A DNA stretch of 64,000 nt from Victivallaceae bacterium (GTDB lineage Bacteria > Chlamydiota > Chlamydiia > Chlamydiales > Chlamydiaceae): the NCBI GenBank assembly GCA_036659455.1, contig JAVXCN010000001.1, positions 224,430 to 288,429 on the forward strand, given 5' to 3'. The notes under the pieces are model-generated. The model ran no database searches and was not told where the DNA came from. It saw only the letters and a program-made list of their open reading frames with translations. The position numbers and the translations under genes were made by a program. Numbering within the stretch: position 1 is the stretch's first letter; each line of letters begins with the position of its first letter. Of the stretch, positions 46,160 through 56,490 are shown piece after piece.

Positions 46160-47260
46160 ATGAAATTTATCGTTTCTCGAAATGAGCTTAGTAATCTTAT
46201 AAGAAAAATTCAGAATGTAGTTCCTACAAACGCACCTATCCCTATATTATCCAATGTTTTAATAGAAGCTTCAAGTGAAGAGCTGGTTTTTACTGCCACG
46301 GATTTAACCGTAGGAACCCGCTGCGTAACGAAAGCAAAGATTTATGAAACCGGTAGTCTTTCCATCCCCTCCAAGCGTTTTTTTCAATTAGTAAGAGAAT
46401 TGACGGATTCGAACATTGAAGTTTCAGCTTCGGATAACGAGATGGTCGAGATTTCTTCAGGCTCGTCTCGTTTTCGCCTTCATAGTATGGAAAAAGAAGA
46501 TTTCCCTTCATTGCCGGATATGGAAAATGCCGTCAGATTCTCTCTTCCGTCCGAAAAACTTAAAGAAATGCTACAACGAACTTCGTTTGCAGTTTCTAAA
46601 GAAGACAGTCGTTACGTACTTACCGGCGTTCTCTTGAGAATAGAGAACGGTGAAGCTATTTTCGTAGGCACTGACGGTAAACGTTTAGCTAAAACGGATA
46701 TCAGCATAGATATAGAGAAAGAATTCACTGGTGAGTACATTATCCCTATCAAAGCCGTTGAGGAAATCACAAAAATGTTCGGTGAGGATCCTAAGGCAAC
46801 GATCTTCCTCACTGAGGATAAGATAGCTGTCGAGTCTGATCGCACTCTTCTGATTACCAAACTTCTTTCAGGCAGTTTTCCTGATTTTCTTTCTGTTATT
46901 ACTACTCAAAGCAACGTTACCTTAGATCTACACCGTGAAGAATTAATGACCCTTTTAAAACAGGTTGCTCTTTTTACCAATGATCTATCTCATTCAGTCA
47001 AATTTACTTTTACTACCGGTGAATTAATCCTCACGGCCAATTGCTCAAAATTTGGCGAAGGTAAAGTCAGTATGCCCGTTAATTATGAGGGCGGTAAGTT
47101 GGAAATAGCTTTCAATCCGTTCTTCTTTCTGGATATCTTGAAGCATAGCAAAGATCAATCCGTTAAGCTGGGGATATCGGACTCCTATAATCCGGGAGTC
47201 ATTACGGATTCTACAAGAAGTCTTTTTATCATAATGCCGATGCGATTGCATGACGATTAG
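46160..47260 (+). CDS. dnaN: DNA polymerase III sliding clamp (beta subunit)
   Basis: The ring that holds DNA polymerase III on DNA. At 366 residues it has the normal three-domain length. Family stretches include the N-terminal [36 protein letters not shown], and the end FIIMPMRL preceded by VITDSTRSL. It lies 2 bases before the broken recF, the classical dnaN-recF order. The identification is secure. Confidence 0.96.
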   Translation: MKFIVSRNELSNLIRKIQNVVPTNAPIPILSNVLIEASSEELVFTATDLTVGTRCVTKAKIYETGSLSIPSKRFFQLVRELTDSNIEVSASDNEMVEISSGSSRFRLHSMEKEDFPSLPDMENAVRFSLPSEKLKEMLQRTSFAVSKEDSRYVLTGVLLRIENGEAIFVGTDGKRLAKTDISIDIEKEFTGEYIIPIKAVEEITKMFGEDPKATIFLTEDKIAVESDRTLLITKLLSGSFPDFLSVITTQSNVTLDLHREELMTLLKQVALFTNDLSHSVKFTFTTGELILTANCSKFGEGKVSMPVNYEGGKLEIAFNPFFFLDILKHSKDQSVKLGISDSYNPGVITDSTRSLFIIMPMRLHDD

Positions 47261-47262
47261 AC

Positions 47263-48316
47263 ATGCACATTAAACGTTTGTTTTTAAAAAACTTTCGTAA
47301 CTATAAAGAGGCAACCGTTTTCTTTGAAAAAAGCATAAATTACATTCTCGGGAAAAATGCCCAAGGCAAAACAAATCTCCTTGAAGCCCTCTACTTATTG
47401 ATAACCGGGAGGTTGTTCCGCGATAGAGATCTAAGTAACTGTATCTCTTTAATGCCGACTTCTTTTATCTCGAATCTACTTTGAAAAACAGGCTCCGGAA
47501 CAAGCGTTAACTTTTTATTTTTCCATTAAAGGAAGAAAGATATCCCATAGCACTCCTTTAAAAAGTCTTACGGAACTTCTCGGAATCATTCCGGGGGTAT
47601 TGTTTTGTCCGAAAGACATTAATCTAATTGCAGGGTTTCCGGCATTCAGACGACTCTTTATCAATCTGTTATTGTCTCAATCCAATCACGAATACATTAC
47701 TGATCTATCCCGTTATACCCAGTCTGTTAACCAAAGAAATGCTCTTCTTAAAAAGAATCAGTTACAAGGGATAGGATTTAGCTTCCTATGGCGGTCATCT
47801 TATAGTGTGTCACGTCAAAAATCTATTGTCCTGTTTAATGACATTTTAACTAAAACTTTGCATCGTCTTGAGTTTAAAGATTTTTTTACTATTAAATATA
47901 AAGGATCCGTTTCCGATAGTCCCGACGACTATAATAAAACGAAATTACAGATTCTTAAGTTGTTAGAAAAAAACATATCCAAAGAAATTATGTTAAAACG
48001 CTCTCTTTATGGTCCTCATAGAGATGATTCGGTTGCCTTGTTTGCAAGCGAAGAACAGAAACGCTCTCTTTTAGCTCTAATAAAAATGACCGAACATTAT
48101 TTTCTAAAATTTAATTTTCCTGAAATTAATCCTATTTTCTGTCTGGATGATTTGAACATCAGCTTAGACGTAGAAAGAAGCTCAAATATTCTTTCGGAAT
48201 TTTCCCGGATCGGTCAATCGTTTATAACTTCTTGTAATTCAATAAGCGACGAAACTCTCCCCGGAAATATAATTTTTATTGATTCCAGGCACTCGGTCTC
48301 AATATTAAAAATATAA
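47263..48316 (+). pseudogene. recF: recF, interrupted by frameshift (DNA repair ATPase)
   Basis: RecF loads RecA at gapped DNA. The first part (47263-47484) gives the N-terminus [17 protein letters not shown] and Walker [17 protein letters not shown], then stops at TGA 47482. The rest continues in the +1 frame from near 47480 through 48316 with RecF-like sequence (LLGIIPGVLFCPKDI, LFINLLLSQSN, LYGPHRDD, Walker B FCLDDLNISLD). The family-like bridge FYLEST (47463-47480) lies in the third frame, so two single-T losses in short T runs (near 47463-47466 and 47480-47482) explain it best. The ABC signature reads ASEEQKRSL where SxGQ is usual. It is either a decaying gene or a sequencing error in T runs. 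Confidence 0.85.
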
Positions 48317-48449
48317 TGAATAAAGATTATACATTAACGTTTTATTAAATAAAAATAATCTAAATTTATTATTAATAAGTAATAAAAAACCATATTTTAT
48401 TATTATCTAAATTTTTGTTTGTCATTATAATTTTATTATATGGTGTGAC

Positions 48450-49334
48450 ATGCAAAAATTATTATTATCATTTTTAATTACATTAACGACTTTCAATGTT
48501 TTCGGTACGGAATCCATTAAATCGACCAATAAGGAGAGTATTCCTCATATCTCCAGTTTAGAGTCTCAGAAAGAATCCGTAGTCTGTATTCATGCTTTCC
48601 TTAGGTCATACACGTCACTTAAACCCATAGGAAGGGTAATGGACAAAGAAAACTATGAGGTGTTTTTGTGGAATTATGAAACAAGAAAATTCACGCTGGA
48701 AGGACATGCCGATAATCTAGTTAAACTATTAAAAAAAATAGCCCAATTGAAACCAGGTGTCCCTATAAATTTCGTTACGCACTCAATAGGAGGAGTCATA
48801 CTCCGAGTGGCTTTATCAAGAGATGATTGTCCGGAAGAAGCAAAAAAAGGTAGAGCCGTACTAATGGCACCCCCTAATGCCGGATCGGAACTTGCCAGAA
48901 GATATAAATGCGTCGGAATCGTACAATTCGTGTTCGGGGGCAAACTCGGAAGACAATTATTGACATATGAACCGGAACAAATGCTATCTATAGCTCAAAT
49001 ACCGGATTCGGTTGATGTCCTCGTAATCAGCGGTCGTAAGAAAAGTAGATTTATTCCTTTTAAAATGAAGGATGAAAACGACGGAAAAGTTCGTATTAAA
49101 GAAACTTTACTTAATACCAAGTATACTCACGCTGTCATCAACGTTAACCATACCTATATAATAACAGATAAAGACTCACTTTCCATGATGAAAAACTTTA
49201 TTACGGAAAACAAAGTAGTAAATACCAACCCTAATCAATCAAGAAACAAAACAAACAAAATTCATATCATACATTGTGTAGCTTCAAAACCCGGATTATT
49301 AATAGGTTTTCCTCAACTCTATAAAAAACCTTAG
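48450..49334 (+). CDS. secreted alpha/beta hydrolase (lipase/esterase-like)
   Basis: A 294-residue protein with a signal peptide (1-19, MQKLLLSFLITLTTFNVFG). The alpha/beta hydrolase nucleophile elbow is FVTHSIGG with Ser112; candidate partners are Asp211 (DENDGKV) and His234 (NVNHTYI). An oxyanion-side motif VVCIHAFLRS lies near 45-53, and LMAPPNAGSELA is typical of lipase-like hydrolases. It probably acts outside the inner membrane. Substrate is unknown. By order it corresponds to CT073 of C. trachomatis. The 133-base AT-rich gap before it holds no clear gene. Its end overlaps rseP by 4 bases. Confidence 0.8.
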   Translation: MQKLLLSFLITLTTFNVFGTESIKSTNKESIPHISSLESQKESVVCIHAFLRSYTSLKPIGRVMDKENYEVFLWNYETRKFTLEGHADNLVKLLKKIAQLKPGVPINFVTHSIGGVILRVALSRDDCPEEAKKGRAVLMAPPNAGSELARRYKCVGIVQFVFGGKLGRQLLTYEPEQMLSIAQIPDSVDVLVISGRKKSRFIPFKMKDENDGKVRIKETLLNTKYTHAVINVNHTYIITDKDSLSMMKNFITENKVVNTNPNQSRNKTNKIHIIHCVASKPGLLIGFPQLYKKP

Positions 49335-51220
49335 GAGAATAACCGAAATAGGTCTTGAAAAGTTAGAAAAACAAATAAAAGAATCAATAAAAACACAAAA
49401 GGCCCTAAAACTCTTTCCATTAATTTCAAATTCAATTTCTTTCCGGATATGAATTCCCACAGACACATCAAAATATATCCCCCATCTAAAGCAGGAATAG
49501 GCAGTAAATTCAATACTGCCAGATTAATACTGATTAGTCCCACCCAAAATAAAGCCTCGGTAATCCCTAAAGACCATCCATAGTGAAGAGTTTGAACGAT
49601 TCCTACGGGACCTGATAACCATTTAGGACTCAAATTCCCAGTCACCAAAGCTTTCAAAGTTCGGAAACTTTCTCCGAATACTCCGTTAACCATTCCCCAA
49701 ACACCAGGATTATATCGAACTTCCCGATCTTTTAATGAAATACCTAAAAGAGCCTTTTTTTGACTTAACTCCCATAATTCTAAATATCGACTACGTTTAG
49801 TTTTATTTCGAATCTTTAAAATTTCTCTTTGTTGCTCTTCTTTTTGTCTGGTTAATTTTTCTCTGGTTTCAAGAGATAAGTCAAATTCATCCCACGTTCT
49901 TGGATGAACGGGACGTAAAAGATTATAATCTCCGAATTCAGAAACGGATCCGTCCAAGCCGATACCTTTGATAATCGATTTCATCTCATTAAAATCAAAA
50001 GTATTGATAAACTCCAAGTCTTCTTCCGTTATGGACTTAATATCAAAGTTATTCTTTCTTTTGACTATAATCGAAACCGAACGCTGCTGCAATTTTTCCA
50101 AAAGATCATAACCGTTCGATATAGGGAAGCCATCCACCGCTATGATGCGATCTCCTATCTCTAAAGGCTGATACCCTCCGTTTGACCGATTAGCATTTAC
50201 AGACTCCAAAGATCCTTCAATATAACCGTTGATATTCATATGATAAGGAATTAACCATAAGACATTCCACTTACCTCTGATATGAGCTTCATATTGCCAG
50301 TCCATCAGATCGTGTTTTAAGTAATCCGGCAACATCAAATCACCGGCAAGAATCCGAGGCTGCTTGATAAGAAAGGTTTCTTTATTTCTTTCTACGGTCA
50401 ACAAAGTATAATTGGAGTTTAATAAGACGGAAAGTGCTTCTAAGGAAAAAATAAATTCACCGTCTACCCATACGATTTGATCCCCAGCTTGTATACCTGA
50501 TGAACGCATAGGAGACCCTTCAGGAAGCTTACTTCCGTCATAAATCAAATAAGACGCACCTAAAAAAGGCACCTTTTGAAACCCTTCTCGATTTGAAGTA
50601 ACCCAATAATCAAAGACTTGTTTATCCTCATAATACCCCCCGAATCCAGGTCTGAATCCCGTTATATTCAAACGATCTTTTTGAGAAACGGTCGCGTAAA
50701 TCAAATCTTTCGTTCCATTATAATCTCTTTCATCTAAAGAAGTTACAACATCTCCTGCTCTTAACCCTTTCTTATAAAAGTTCGAATCCGAGTTAATCCA
50801 ACCCACTACTTGGGTAAATTCGGAAAAATTCTTAACCCTACCACCCAATAGTGAAACACAGCCGAAAACTAAAAAAGCCAATAAAATATTCGCTACAGGA
50901 CCTGCCGCAAGAACAATAATTCTTTTGAAAGGAGATTTACTGAAAAATCCTGAAGGAATTATATAAGGATCGATATCCTCCTTCCCCTTTCTTCTATGCG
51001 TATCCATCCCGGCAATTCTAACATATCCCCCAAAAGGAATAATACCGATTCGCCACTCAACACCTCGTAATTTTTTACTGAAAATTGCCGGCCCGAAACC
51101 GATACTGAAGCTTTCTACGGACATACCGACTTTTTTAGCCGCAATGAAATGCCCAAGCTCATGGATTAAAATAAGAATACCTAAAGCTAAAGCGGCGAGA
51201 AAAAAATATATTATCGTCAT
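49331..51220 (-). CDS. rseP: site-2 zinc metalloprotease RseP
   Basis: An inner-membrane protease that cuts substrates within the membrane. The active site HELGH is at residues 20-24 in the first membrane segment. A PDZ region follows, with extra inserted sequence that makes the protein 629 residues rather than the usual 450; other chlamydial versions are similarly long. The second zinc motif NLLPIPALDGG lies near the C-terminus (about 575-585). It follows dxr by 16 bases in the leftward row beginning with ytgA. Confidence 0.93.
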   Translation of the reverse strand: MTIIYFFLAALALGILILIHELGHFIAAKKVGMSVESFSIGFGPAIFSKKLRGVEWRIGIIPFGGYVRIAGMDTHRRKGKEDIDPYIIPSGFFSKSPFKRIIVLAAGPVANILLAFLVFGCVSLLGGRVKNFSEFTQVVGWINSDSNFYKKGLRAGDVVTSLDERDYNGTKDLIYATVSQKDRLNITGFRPGFGGYYEDKQVFDYWVTSNREGFQKVPFLGASYLIYDGSKLPEGSPMRSSGIQAGDQIVWVDGEFIFSLEALSVLLNSNYTLLTVERNKETFLIKQPRILAGDLMLPDYLKHDLMDWQYEAHIRGKWNVLWLIPYHMNINGYIEGSLESVNANRSNGGYQPLEIGDRIIAVDGFPISNGYDLLEKLQQRSVSIIVKRKNNFDIKSITEEDLEFINTFDFNEMKSIIKGIGLDGSVSEFGDYNLLRPVHPRTWDEFDLSLETREKLTRQKEEQQREILKIRNKTKRSRYLELWELSQKKALLGISLKDREVRYNPGVWGMVNGVFGESFRTLKALVTGNLSPKWLSGPVGIVQTLHYGWSLGITEALFWVGLISINLAVLNLLPIPALDGGYILMCLWEFISGKKLNLKLMERVLGPFVFLLILLFVFLTFQDLFRLFS

Positions 51221-51236
51221 GAAAAGGCCTCTATAC

Positions 51237-52376
51237 TTATTTTGTGACGGCTTCCTGCCTTACGTTACGATCTACTTCAATAACATCTTCAATTGAAGAA
51301 ATATCATGAGGCTTGTGCGATATCACAATATCGCAAAGCTTTTCGGAGATATCTATCCATCCAATCTCCTCATTTAAAAATCTTTGGACCAAAATCTCAT
51401 TGGCCGCATTATAACAACAAGCGAAACTTTTTTTAAGCTTTAAAACTTCTTTAGCAAGAGCTATTGAAGGAAACTTAACATCGTCCAAGGGGAAGAATTC
51501 CAGGGTTCCATGTTTTAGAAAATCAAAAACATGAAACATTCCGGAAGATCTTTTAGGCCAAGTAAGCGCATATTGTATGGGATAAATCATACTGGGTTTA
51601 CTCATTTGAGCTATAACGGAACCGTCTATCAACTCAATTAATCCATGAATAACACTTTGCGGATGTACTATGGCATCAATTGAAGACACATCAAATCCAA
51701 ACAACCAATAAGCTTCTATAATCTCTAAACCTTTATTGACTAAAGTCGAAGAATCTACAGTTACCTTCTTACCCATAGACCAAACAGGATGCTTCAGTAC
51801 TTTTTCGATACTCACGGATCGTAGCTCATCCATGCTCATTCTATAAAGAGGTCCTCCGGAAGCAGTTAAAACAATTCTACGTACGTCTTTTTTGTCGCGT
51901 TGTTCCAAACACTGAAAAATCCCGCTATGTTCGCTATCTATAGGTATTAACGAGACACCGTTTCGAGTCGCTTCAGACATAACGAATTCTCCTGCGGCAA
52001 CCAAAACTTCTTTACTTGCCAAAGCCACGTTTTTTTTTGCCCTTAAGGCAGCGATGCAAGGAGATAATGCAGCCAAACCGGGAACTGCTAATACTACTAA
52101 ATCCGCAGAATCAAAAACGGCAACTTCCCGGATTCCTTGATCACCGAAAACCCACTCGATGTTGGGGAATCGCGCGCGTAATCGTTGAAACACCTCATAA
52201 CGATTCACAGAGACTATTAGAGGTTTCCAACACAAGATCTGCTGCTCTAATAAACTCTCATTCGACCCTTCGGCAGCTAATCCCACTATTTGAAAATCAT
52301 CTTTTAAATGCTCAACAACAGATAGCGTTTGCGTCCCAATACTACCCGTTGAGCCTAAAATAACTAATTTTTTCAT
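51237..52376 (-). CDS. dxr: 1-deoxy-D-xylulose 5-phosphate reductoisomerase
   Basis: The second enzyme of the MEP isoprenoid pathway, NADPH- and metal-dependent. From ATG 52376 (MKKLVILGSTGSIGTQTL) it has 379 residues; a TTG at 52391 is in frame but unneeded. NADPH motif GSTGSIG is near 8-14. Metal ligand region IPIDSEHSGIFQCL and the loop VHPQSVIHGL are intact, as is NAANEI near the C-terminus. It lies downstream of ytgD in the metal-import row. Confidence 0.96.
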   Translation of the reverse strand: MKKLVILGSTGSIGTQTLSVVEHLKDDFQIVGLAAEGSNESLLEQQILCWKPLIVSVNRYEVFQRLRARFPNIEWVFGDQGIREVAVFDSADLVVLAVPGLAALSPCIAALRAKKNVALASKEVLVAAGEFVMSEATRNGVSLIPIDSEHSGIFQCLEQRDKKDVRRIVLTASGGPLYRMSMDELRSVSIEKVLKHPVWSMGKKVTVDSSTLVNKGLEIIEAYWLFGFDVSSIDAIVHPQSVIHGLIELIDGSVIAQMSKPSMIYPIQYALTWPKRSSGMFHVFDFLKHGTLEFFPLDDVKFPSIALAKEVLKLKKSFACCYNAANEILVQRFLNEEIGWIDISEKLCDIVISHKPHDISSIEDVIEVDRNVRQEAVTK

Positions 52377-52463
52377 GAAAAATAATGTCAAAAACGAAAA
52401 GGCAGAATAATACCCCGAGTATCTCGAGTTGTCAATTCTCTAAATAATCTTACAAAAATCCTA

Positions 52464-53423
52464 TCAATAAGAAGATTCTATTCCACGAATTTTTTTTCTT
52501 TGAAAAGAGCAAAACAATAGAGAACAAACATAAAAGAAAAAGAAAATTATCACAGTTAATCCTGCGGTAGACAGACCGGTTCCGGACCATGTCAAAAAGT
52601 ACCTTGAGACCGCCGGAGATAAAAACGCCGTCATCAATCCTAAGCAAGCAGAAGCCACGATCATTTGTCGTACAGACTTAATAAAAGGTTTAACTATAAG
52701 TTGAGGCATAATTAAAAAAGATAATGCCATCAAAACTCCGGTAGCCTTAAAGGATACAATCAAATTCAAGGAAATTTGAAACATAATCAGATGTTCGAAA
52801 AATTTTAGGGGGAAACCGCTTAAACGAGCGAATGACGGATCGAAAGAAATAACCAAAAAACCTCTGAAACAGGTGGCCAATATGAGCACGTTGAGCAAAA
52901 AAGCCATCCAAACGTGAATAAGATCTTCGAAAATCAAAACATCGGAATTACCCATAATCAAATCAATACCGATATGAACGTTTCCAGTTAAAAAAACCAA
53001 CACAACCAACCCTAAAGCGAAAAGAAAACAAAATATGAAAGCTATACCGGTATCGATTTGAATCTTAAAATAATCAACCAATAATCTAACGAGCACTCCT
53101 GTTAATACCGCCGTACTCAAAGCGGTCAGCATAAGAGACGTAATCGTTAAATCAAGTCCGGAGACGAAAAAAAATGCCACGCACAAACCCAATAAAACCG
53201 TGTGCGAGACAGCATTGGCAAACATAGTCATTTTCTTTAAAGTCAAAAAGGTTCCTACCAAAGCTCCCGATAAGGCCAGTCCCGAAAATATAATAATTTG
53301 CAATTCGTCTATATAGAGAGGTTTATGAAAAATACCGCCGCTGATAACCCGAAAAAATAAAACCCGAAAAAAAGTGAGCAGATCGGTTCCGTAATAAGGG
53401 TTAATCACAATACTCCTCATCAT
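52464..53423 (-). CDS. ytgD: metal ABC transporter permease YtgD
   Basis: The second membrane permease of the YtgABCD importer, of the manganese/zinc/iron ABC-3 family. It has about eight to nine hydrophobic segments; the segment GALVGTFLTLKKMTMFANAVSHTVL is typical of the family. I choose ATG 53423 (319 residues), which overlaps ytgC by 23 bases. ATG 53456 is in frame with a longer overlap, and a GTG behind AGGAG at about 53408 is also possible. dxr follows after 87 bases. Confidence 0.88.
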   Translation of the reverse strand: MMRSIVINPYYGTDLLTFFRVLFFRVISGGIFHKPLYIDELQIIIFSGLALSGALVGTFLTLKKMTMFANAVSHTVLLGLCVAFFFVSGLDLTITSLMLTALSTAVLTGVLVRLLVDYFKIQIDTGIAFIFCFLFALGLVVLVFLTGNVHIGIDLIMGNSDVLIFEDLIHVWMAFLLNVLILATCFRGFLVISFDPSFARLSGFPLKFFEHLIMFQISLNLIVSFKATGVLMALSFLIMPQLIVKPFIKSVRQMIVASACLGLMTAFLSPAVSRYFLTWSGTGLSTAGLTVIIFFFFYVCSLLFCSFQRKKIRGIESSY

Positions 53424-54741
53424 TAATTTTAGGTATGATCCGATTATGCGGATCATAAACAGGATCCTTTAACAACTCAGTTAAAGATTTATCCATTTCG
53501 GAAGTTAAAACGTGTTCGATTTCTTCTGCCAAGGGGTGAACATCGACAGCAGAAAATGCCAATGAACCTACCAAATACGCTTCCCATAATCTATGTAGTC
53601 GAATCAGCCTTACGGCTTCTCTGTTGCCTCTGCCCGAAAGCCTTATTTTTCCGAAAGAATCGATTTTGATTAATCGTTTCCGGCAAAGATACTTCAAATA
53701 TATTTCGATAAATACAGACTTCGAAAACAATTCCTTAAATTTATAATGACCGAATAATACTTTTTTACTAAAAGACTTATGCCCTTCTTCGGAAATCATC
53801 CATATAACTTTCAATAAATTTTCAATTTGCCGACGAAAAAGAAATGAACTTTTTCTAAAAGCCCTGATAAACAAACCGTTATCCGTAGAAAACACCAATG
53901 CCAGAACAACGATCCCTCCCGATGCTAGGACAATCAAAGGACCGGTTGGTAAATAAAAATTTCGATTACCGATCTTAATCGATAAAAATAAGGATACGAG
54001 ACAGCCTATCAAACCGGAAATTCCCCCGAAAATCATGGAACCGATAATAACTTGCCATAATTTTCCGAAAAACCGCCCGGCAGCCAGAGGAGGTCCCACA
54101 AACATTGCGGATATCAAAATCACGCCAACGCTTCTTATACCTACCACAACAACCAAAGAAACGAAAATAAGAATGGTATATCGTGTAAAGCTCAAAGATA
54201 AACCGTTTAACACGGAGTATTCGGGATCAAATGTCGATGTCAACAAAAATCTATAAAATAAACAAACGACAATCGCCGTGGCGATTATTAAAATAAGAGA
54301 TAAAATGAGATCGAAAGAGCCCAGAGTAGCTGCTTGGCCGTAAAGATAAGACTGAACTTTAGAATAATCTTCCGGAAATGCACCTCTTACATAAGAAGAC
54401 AAGGTTATCCCGATACCGAAAGAAACAATTAATACTACGCAAAGAGAGGAATCTCTATTAACACAAAATCGGGACTCTAATAAATTTACGCAAAAAAAAC
54501 CTAAAATTGCCGAAACGAAACCCAGTAATACAACCCAAAACTCCGTACAACCGAAGCACTGACTAATCCCGCCTACGATCACTCCCATCAATAATCCAGG
54601 ATAAGATGCATGAGAAACCGTTTCACCAATCAAGGATTTATTCGATAATAATAAGAAAACTCCCCAAATTGCCGACGTCATACAAACTAATACGACGGCA
54701 ATGCACCCGGAAAAAAACGGAATCCCTAAAACGGAACTCAC
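53401..54741 (-). CDS. ytgC: metal ABC permease fused to DtxR-type repressor (YtgCR)
   Basis: Residues 1-300 are an ABC-3 permease with about eight membrane segments (including GETVSHASYPGLLMG). Residues about 305-446 are a DtxR-like regulator: winged helix-turn-helix (LLKVIWMISEEG to RLSGRGNREAVRLIRLHRLWEAYL) and the HPLAEEIEHVLTSEM / DPVYDPHNRIIP metal-binding and dimer segments. In C. trachomatis the same fusion is cut to release repressor YtgR, which senses iron. The start is GTG 54741, overlapping the ytgB stop by 4 bases (GTGA). A likely target operator lies at the ytgA promoter. Confidence 0.9.
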   Translation of the reverse strand: MSSVLGIPFFSGCIAVVLVCMTSAIWGVFLLLSNKSLIGETVSHASYPGLLMGVIVGGISQCFGCTEFWVVLLGFVSAILGFFCVNLLESRFCVNRDSSLCVVLIVSFGIGITLSSYVRGAFPEDYSKVQSYLYGQAATLGSFDLILSLILIIATAIVVCLFYRFLLTSTFDPEYSVLNGLSLSFTRYTILIFVSLVVVVGIRSVGVILISAMFVGPPLAAGRFFGKLWQVIIGSMIFGGISGLIGCLVSLFLSIKIGNRNFYLPTGPLIVLASGGIVVLALVFSTDNGLFIRAFRKSSFLFRRQIENLLKVIWMISEEGHKSFSKKVLFGHYKFKELFSKSVFIEIYLKYLCRKRLIKIDSFGKIRLSGRGNREAVRLIRLHRLWEAYLVGSLAFSAVDVHPLAEEIEHVLTSEMDKSLTELLKDPVYDPHNRIIPKINDEEYCD

Positions 54742-55517
54742 AAATTAATCCCTCTCGATTTCAGTCTTTCCAACTCTAAAGCTTTGTCAAACAATCCTAT
54801 ATCCCCTCCATAAGCAATTGCCAGCATATCTTCATTAAAACAACTTTCGACAGGACCGGCTACAATTAAGCGTTTATTCAACAATATGATCTCATCGAAA
54901 TATTCAGGAACATTATGAAGGCTGTGATGAATAACAACTATGGTTTTCGATTCAAGACGAAGTGATTGTAAAATTTTCATTATCGATTCAAAAGAAGCAA
55001 AATCAACGGCGGCAAACGGCTCATCCATTAAATACAGTTCCGCACCCTGCATCAAAGCCCTTCCTAAAAAAGCTCTTTGCTGTTGCCCTCCTGAAAGTTT
55101 ACCTATTTGCTTATTCGACTCTTTCTCTAATCCGACTTTCTCCAGATAAACCAAAGCTTCTCTCTTATCAGCTGCGTTGATTCGTCCGAGTAACCCTTTT
55201 TTTCCGTATAAACCCATCAGAATAAAATCAATGACTGTCATTGGAAAACTCCAATCCAAAACGGCTTTCTGCGGAATATAAGCCACTTTAGCAAAAGCCT
55301 TTTTCAGAGAGCGATGAAAAAATCTGACTTTTCCTGAGACGGGTTTTATAAAACCGAGACATCCCCTTAAAAGGGTGCTTTTGCCTGCTCCGTTAGGACC
55401 TATTATAGCCACTAACTTACCTCTGGAAATTTCAAACGAAACATTATAAAGCACGGAAAATCCGTCATATTTGACGGAAAAATTTTCTACGGACCAAACA
55501 ATATCGGAATCATGCAT
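54738..55517 (-). CDS. ytgB: metal ABC transporter ATP-binding protein YtgB
   Basis: The ATPase of the YtgABCD importer. At 259 residues it shows Walker A GPNGAGKSTLLRG, signature LSGGQQQRAFLGRAL, Walker B LYLMDEPFAAVD and the switch histidine in VVIHHSL. ATG 55517 overlaps the ytgA stop by 8 bases, and its own stop overlaps the ytgC GTG start. The identification to the Mn/Zn/Fe class comes from its neighbours. Confidence 0.93.
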   Translation of the reverse strand: MHDSDIVWSVENFSVKYDGFSVLYNVSFEISRGKLVAIIGPNGAGKSTLLRGCLGFIKPVSGKVRFFHRSLKKAFAKVAYIPQKAVLDWSFPMTVIDFILMGLYGKKGLLGRINAADKREALVYLEKVGLEKESNKQIGKLSGGQQQRAFLGRALMQGAELYLMDEPFAAVDFASFESIMKILQSLRLESKTIVVIHHSLHNVPEYFDEIILLNKRLIVAGPVESCFNEDMLAIAYGGDIGLFDKALELERLKSRGINL

Positions 55518-56490
55518 GAGCCAATCCTTCAGAGATGACCCGAACGTTGTGACGAAAAGTATCTAAAAAATCAACTCCTCCTAAAGCAACACTGTCAGAA
55601 TAAATCAAAGATTTCGACAAACGAACATCTCTTTTACCTTTGACTGAAGATACGACTTTTTTCAATCCCTCTTTATTCAGACCGCTTTCCGGGAAAACAA
55701 TATCGACTTCATGCTCGATAGCATAATATGCAACTCGAGCTATGTCTTTGAAACCTATCTGAGCTTCCGGAGATATTCCTTCGGGAGCCGTACATCTTAT
55801 GCGCCATAAATCAGACGTTTTTTCGGAATCAAGGGCTAAATATCTTCGAGTAAAATACCTAAAAGCATCGTGACCCGTAATTAGGAATCTCTTTTTCTCA
55901 GGGATGGCTGCAAAGACATCAACGGACCAAGAATCCAACGCCAACATTTCGTTTTTCAGTTCACGTCCTCTTTTATCGAATTCCTTAGCATGAAGAGGAA
56001 GTTTTTCAGAGAGAGAGCGAACGATATCGTCAATCGTTTCGGCCCATAAACAAAGGTCTAACCAAATATGAGGATCGAGAACACCGTCGTCCGAAATGAA
56101 CCAGTTCGGATGGCGCTCAAACAGCAAATCACCCAAAAAGACCGTGCGGGGATCGGTTTTAAGAGCTTTTTGTAAGCTTAAGGAGTGCTCCAGTCCCAGT
56201 CCGTTTGCAAACACTAGATCGGCCTGGCCGATCTTATCTCCGTCTCCCTTAACAAGCTCATATGAATGAGGATCGATGGCACCATCCATAAGAACAACGG
56301 AATGTACGGCATCACCGCCTATTCTTTGAACTCCGTCATGAATCATTCGAGTCGTTGACAAAACGGTAAATTTGTGAGATTCAGGTTCAGTTTTCAAAGA
56401 AGGATTTTGCGAATTTCGACAAGAACATCCCGTTAAAACGACAATCCCAAGTACTAACAAACAAAAAACCCAGAAGATGCTTTTTTTCAT
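55510..56490 (-). CDS. ytgA: metal-binding lipoprotein of ABC importer, YtgA
   Basis: The periplasmic binding protein that captures iron or a similar metal. The protein (326 residues) has a lipoprotein signal (LTGC lipobox near residue 22). Cluster 9 family ligands are visible as the DPHSY, DPHIW and GHDAFRYF histidines and a C-terminal acidic site. GGAG precedes the ATG at a suitable distance. It is the first gene of the leftward row ytgA-B-C-D-dxr-rseP. A promoter with overlapping palindrome lies at 56552-56583. Confidence 0.93.
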   Translation of the reverse strand: MKKSIFWVFCLLVLGIVVLTGCSCRNSQNPSLKTEPESHKFTVLSTTRMIHDGVQRIGGDAVHSVVLMDGAIDPHSYELVKGDGDKIGQADLVFANGLGLEHSLSLQKALKTDPRTVFLGDLLFERHPNWFISDDGVLDPHIWLDLCLWAETIDDIVRSLSEKLPLHAKEFDKRGRELKNEMLALDSWSVDVFAAIPEKKRFLITGHDAFRYFTRRYLALDSEKTSDLWRIRCTAPEGISPEAQIGFKDIARVAYYAIEHEVDIVFPESGLNKEGLKKVVSSVKGKRDVRLSKSLIYSDSVALGGVDFLDTFRHNVRVISEGLAHA

